From the NCBI GenBank assembly GCA_050050615.1, contig JASFTV010000202.1:1-6354 (forward strand): DNA of 6,354 nt. The letters run 5' to 3'. Under the pieces are notes generated by a model. The model was not told where the DNA came from. It did not search any database and saw only the letters and a program-made list of their open reading frames with translations. The stretch is from JASFTV01 sp050050615. GTDB taxonomy: Bacteria; Desulfobacterota; DSM-4660; Desulfatiglandales; HGW-15. This document shows, in pieces, positions 5,254-6,354 of this stretch (within the stretch, counting starts at the first letter, position 1; every line of letters starts with the position of its first letter). Made by a program: the position numbers and the translations under genes.

Positions 5254-5269
5254 TGGACACGACTGTCCA
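5254..5269. promoter_or_regulatory. inverted repeat ahead of the selenoprotein gene, possible operator
   Basis: TGGACA (5254-5259) and TGTCCA (5264-5269) form a perfect 6-bp dyad with a 4-base spacer, 20 bases before the start codon and just ahead of its ribosome site. A weak -10-like TATTCT (5249-5254) touches its left edge, with TTCACC (5228-5233) 15 bases further up as a poor -35. The dyad could be a repressor site or a 5' hairpin in the transcript. Confidence 0.35.
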
Positions 5270-5289
5270 AGCATAGCAAGGAGGAAATT

Positions 5290-5505
5290 ATGACGGACAC
5301 GGTTGTCATCTATGGGAAGGCAGGGTGACCTTACACGGACAGAGCCAGGTCGGCTTACGGGGACAGTGCCCGGTATGTGGACGTGAAGGCGAACAAAGAT
5401 AAGCTCCAGGAGATGCTGAAATACTCCAAAGGGGTCCGCGAGGTCCCGGTCATTGTGGAAGGAGAAAAGGTAACCATAGGATATGGTGGGACCTGAGGCG
5501 TTTGA
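5290..5505 (+). CDS. glutaredoxin-like selenoprotein with two in-frame UGA (Sec13 and Sec69)
   Basis: Reading UGA at 5326-5328 and 5494-5496 as selenocysteine gives a 71-residue thioredoxin-fold protein, expected to be a thiol/selenol oxidoreductase in the cytoplasm. It begins MTDTVVIYGKAG, then U13-P-Y-T replaces the CPYC active site of glutaredoxins. It continues with a helix, VDVKANKDK, then REVPVIVEG with the conserved cis-proline P53, and VTIGYGGT with the GG pair (66-67), ending in U69-G-V and the stop at 5503-5505. This C-terminal Sec, third from the end, fits the pattern NCBI calls UXX-star (seleno)proteins, as I remember the name. AAGGAGG lies 5 bases before the ATG at 5290. Protein-like sequence continues in frame after the first UGA, and each UGA has a SECIS-like hairpin. 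If only the first UGA is recoded the protein ends at T68. A sequencing error or pseudogene is less likely because the frame is intact and both UGAs fall at cysteine positions. Confidence 0.85.
5326..5358 (+). promoter_or_regulatory. SECIS-like element for Sec13
   Basis: Just after the first UGA, GAGCC (5342-5346) pairs with GGCTT (5352-5356, one G-U) around the loop AGGTC (5347-5351). The loop GU stands 21-22 bases after the UGA. The E. coli fdhF SECIS has the loop AGGUCU with its GU about 20-21 bases after the UGA, so loop sequence and distance agree well. SelB would bind this hairpin while it is being translated. The lower stem next to the UGA pairs poorly by eye. Confidence 0.75.
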
Positions 5506-5528
5506 TGGATCACGGGTGTGATCCGCCT
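5494..5528 (+). promoter_or_regulatory. SECIS-like element for Sec69
   Basis: After the second UGA, GGATCAC (5507-5513) and GTGATCC (5518-5524) form a perfect 7-bp stem around the loop GGGT. AGGC (5496-5499) and GCCT (5525-5528) can add an outer stem across a seven-base bulge. The loop GU is 20-21 bases after the UGA, the spacing of E. coli fdhF. The hairpin lies mostly after the true stop, so it is under no coding constraint here. No T-run follows, which argues against a terminator. Confidence 0.65.
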
Positions 5529-5568
5529 GATACGCTTATCGCATCTTTAGATTTGAATTCCCCGCTGC

Positions 5569-5679
5569 TTGTCGGAACGAAGTGGACTTACCTGTCGCAG
5601 TGAAACGGACCTGCCTGAGGCAGACAGGGATCCCGTTCGCGGGGCGGCAGGCAGGAATCCCCCCGTCCCTGCGGGGCTT
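5569..5679. repeat. dispersed repeat, copy 2 (first copy at 1503-1609)
   Basis: Bases 5569-5655 are 84 of 87 identical to copy 1 in the same orientation. After a 3-base length change the similarity resumes more loosely. The right-end hairpin is kept although its bases differ: CCCCG (5661-5665) and CGGGG (5672-5676) here, CCCCGT and ACGAGG in copy 1. No open frame of note crosses it. It follows the selenoprotein gene; the hairpin and the CTTT after it could weakly terminate that transcript. Confidence 0.85.
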
Positions 5680-5766
5680 TGTGTGCTCAGGAGAGCTATT
5701 CGCTTTCAGCTTTTCGCCAGTTTCGAGCTATACCCATCCAGCGATCCCGCCAAATTTGTACTTTCA

Positions 5767-5782
5767 GTTCCATATATTGCAT
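5767..5782. promoter_or_regulatory. NrdR box 1 (weaker, upstream)
   Basis: The 16-mer here contains CATATATTG and matches the NrdR consensus ACACWATATATWGTGT, as I remember it, at about 10 of 16 positions, including the central ATATATTG. By itself it would be marginal. It stands exactly 31 bases upstream of the stronger box, the spacing typical of paired NrdR sites. Confidence 0.6.
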
Positions 5783-5789
5783 TTAGCAC

Positions 5790-5817
5790 TTGACATGACC
5801 CAATATGTTGTGATAAA
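5790..5817 (+). promoter_or_regulatory. nrdD promoter
   Basis: A perfect TTGACA (5790-5795) is followed after 16 bases by GATAAA (5812-5817, 4 of 6). Transcription would start near 5824 and give a leader of about 145 bases. The stronger NrdR box fills the spacer between the two hexamers, so binding should block polymerase. Confidence 0.65.
5798..5813. promoter_or_regulatory. NrdR box 2 (strong)
   Basis: ACCCAATATGTTGTGA matches the NrdR consensus ACACWATATATWGTGT at 13 of 16 positions. NrdR is a zinc-finger/ATP-cone repressor of ribonucleotide reductase genes that senses nucleotides. The site lies within the promoter of an nrdD gene and pairs with a second box 31 bases upstream. Confidence 0.75.
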
Positions 5818-5823
5818 AATTTT

Positions 5824-5845
5824 GTGTCCCCAGCAGGGCTGACAC
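5824..5845 (+). promoter_or_regulatory. 5' leader hairpin of the nrdD transcript
   Basis: GTGTC-CCC (5824-5831) pairs with GGG (5836-5838) and GACAC (5841-5845) across a two-base bulge and an AGCA loop, giving eight base pairs. It would begin at or next to the predicted transcription start. It could stabilise the transcript or take part in leader control; no known riboswitch was recognised. Confidence 0.4.
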
Positions 5846-5885
5846 CTTAGCGCTACACATTCGCATCTTTTTCAAAGTCTTTTCT

Positions 5886-5910
5886 AAAATGGGCCAGCAC
5901 ATGGCCTTTT
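5886..5910 (+). terminator. weak intrinsic-terminator-like hairpin in the nrdD leader
   Basis: GGCCA (5892-5896), loop GCACA and TGGCC (5902-5906) form a 5-bp stem followed by TTTT, with a run of A before it. It lies between the NrdR-covered promoter and nrdD, about 60 bases before the start codon. It may act as an attenuator or end transcripts arriving from upstream. The stem and T-run are short, so it may not be functional. Confidence 0.35.
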
Positions 5911-5968
5911 CATTGAGAACCTTTCTAGGAATTACATGTCAATCTCTGATCCTGTAGAGGGTGTGTAG

Positions 5969-6354
5969 ATGTTTGAAGAGATCAAGAAGCGTGACGGAAG
6001 GGTTGTGCCATTTGACTCCTCAAAAATCACTTCGGCTATCGCGAGCGCAGGGGAGGCGACCGGTGAGTTTGAAGCGAGGGAAGCCAAAAAATTGACCCTT
6101 CGAGTTCTGACAGTGGCCCATGAATTGCGACTCGGACCCTGTCCAGAGGTAGAAGAGATACAGGATATCGTGGAAAGGGTCCTTCTCGACTCTCCATTTT
6201 ACAGAAGCGCAAAGGCATACATCCTTTACAGGGAGCAGCATGCCCAGATAAGGGCCATCGTGGCCAGGGCAAGCGTCGACCTGGTGGAAAACTACATCCA
6301 GAAACTCGACTGGAAAATCAATGAAAATAGCAACATGTCCTACTCCCTCCAGGG
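5969..6354 (+). CDS. nrdD: anaerobic (class III) ribonucleoside-triphosphate reductase, 5' end
   Basis: Class III reductases make deoxyribonucleotides from ribonucleoside triphosphates without oxygen, using a glycyl radical installed by the activase NrdG. The window holds the first 128 codons. Residues 1-95 form an ATP-cone, the allosteric domain that binds ATP/dATP: it starts MFEEIKKRDGRVVPFDSSKI and ends SPFYRSAKAYILYREQH. The catalytic domain begins around 100, and NYIQKLDWKINENSNMSYSL (108-127) matches the motif at the start of NrdD barrels, which separates it from NrdR or class I and II enzymes with the same cone. GAGGG (5957-5961) lies 7 bases before the ATG. The glycyl-radical motif and zinc cysteines are beyond the right edge. 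Paired NrdR boxes in the promoter support both function and regulation. An nrdG or SPASM-type activase gene is expected downstream but is not visible. Confidence 0.92.
   Translation, partial: MFEEIKKRDGRVVPFDSSKITSAIASAGEATGEFEAREAKKLTLRVLTVAHELRLGPCPEVEEIQDIVERVLLDSPFYRSAKAYILYREQHAQIRAIVARASVDLVENYIQKLDWKINENSNMSYSLQ

Noticed and set aside
5290..5505. Selenoprotein region considered as a pseudogene with premature stops
   Set aside because: Both in-frame stops are UGA, both fall at positions where cysteine or selenocysteine is expected, the frame is otherwise intact, and SECIS-like hairpins are present.
5507..5524. Hairpin after the second UGA considered as a terminator
   Set aside because: No T-run follows, and its distance from the UGA with GU in the loop fits a SECIS better.
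5569..5842. Open frames of 74 and 86 codons over repeat copy 2 and the nrdD promoter
   Set aside because: The frames consist of repeat sequence followed by promoter DNA containing the NrdR boxes; translations look non-coding.

Overview
The window looks like a chromosomal segment from an anaerobic, selenium-using bacterium, most likely a sulfate reducer of the Desulfobacterota (former Deltaproteobacteria). This is inference from gene content: a selenocysteine-containing glutaredoxin-like protein, an oxygen-independent ribonucleotide reductase, an Rrf2-regulated NifU/NifS pair, a MOSC protein, and intergenic regions rich in small repeats. No rRNA, tRNA, CRISPR array or recognisable transposase is present.

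Left part (1-2150): an iron-sulfur assembly locus. A scaffold gene (nifU, 115-627) and the start of a cysteine desulfurase gene (nifS, cut by the left edge) run leftward. A three-cysteine Rrf2/IscR-type regulator (1048-1461) runs rightward from the shared 0.4-kb region, preceded by a possible 20-codon leader ORF that overlaps its start codon. The regulator probably senses Fe-S supply and controls the scaffold/desulfurase pair. One copy of a roughly 110-bp dispersed repeat follows, then a stand-alone MOSC-domain protein (1649-2083).

Middle (2146-4360): a leftward pair, a ketopantoate-reductase family enzyme (2642-3562) followed by an FlK-like hotdog thioesterase (2146-2544). Then comes about 0.6 kb without a convincing long gene, holding a good rightward promoter (3985-4013) and a palindrome-rich stretch. 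A 56-residue two-helix membrane protein (4157-4327) lies just ahead of a sirtuin (4363-5070) whose motifs resemble SIRT6 more than the usual bacterial CobB.

Right part (5071-6354): a 13-unit, 8-bp tandem array, then the most notable item, a short gene (5290-5505) that conventional gene calling would split or miss. It reads as a 71-residue glutaredoxin-like protein with two in-frame UGA codons, one at the active-site position and one third from the end. Each UGA is followed at SECIS distance by a hairpin with GU in its loop. The second copy of the dispersed repeat comes next, then a promoter overlapped by two NrdR-like boxes exactly 31 bp apart, a structured leader, and the 5' end of the anaerobic ribonucleotide reductase gene nrdD.

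All calls come from reading the sequence; no database search or folding program was run.
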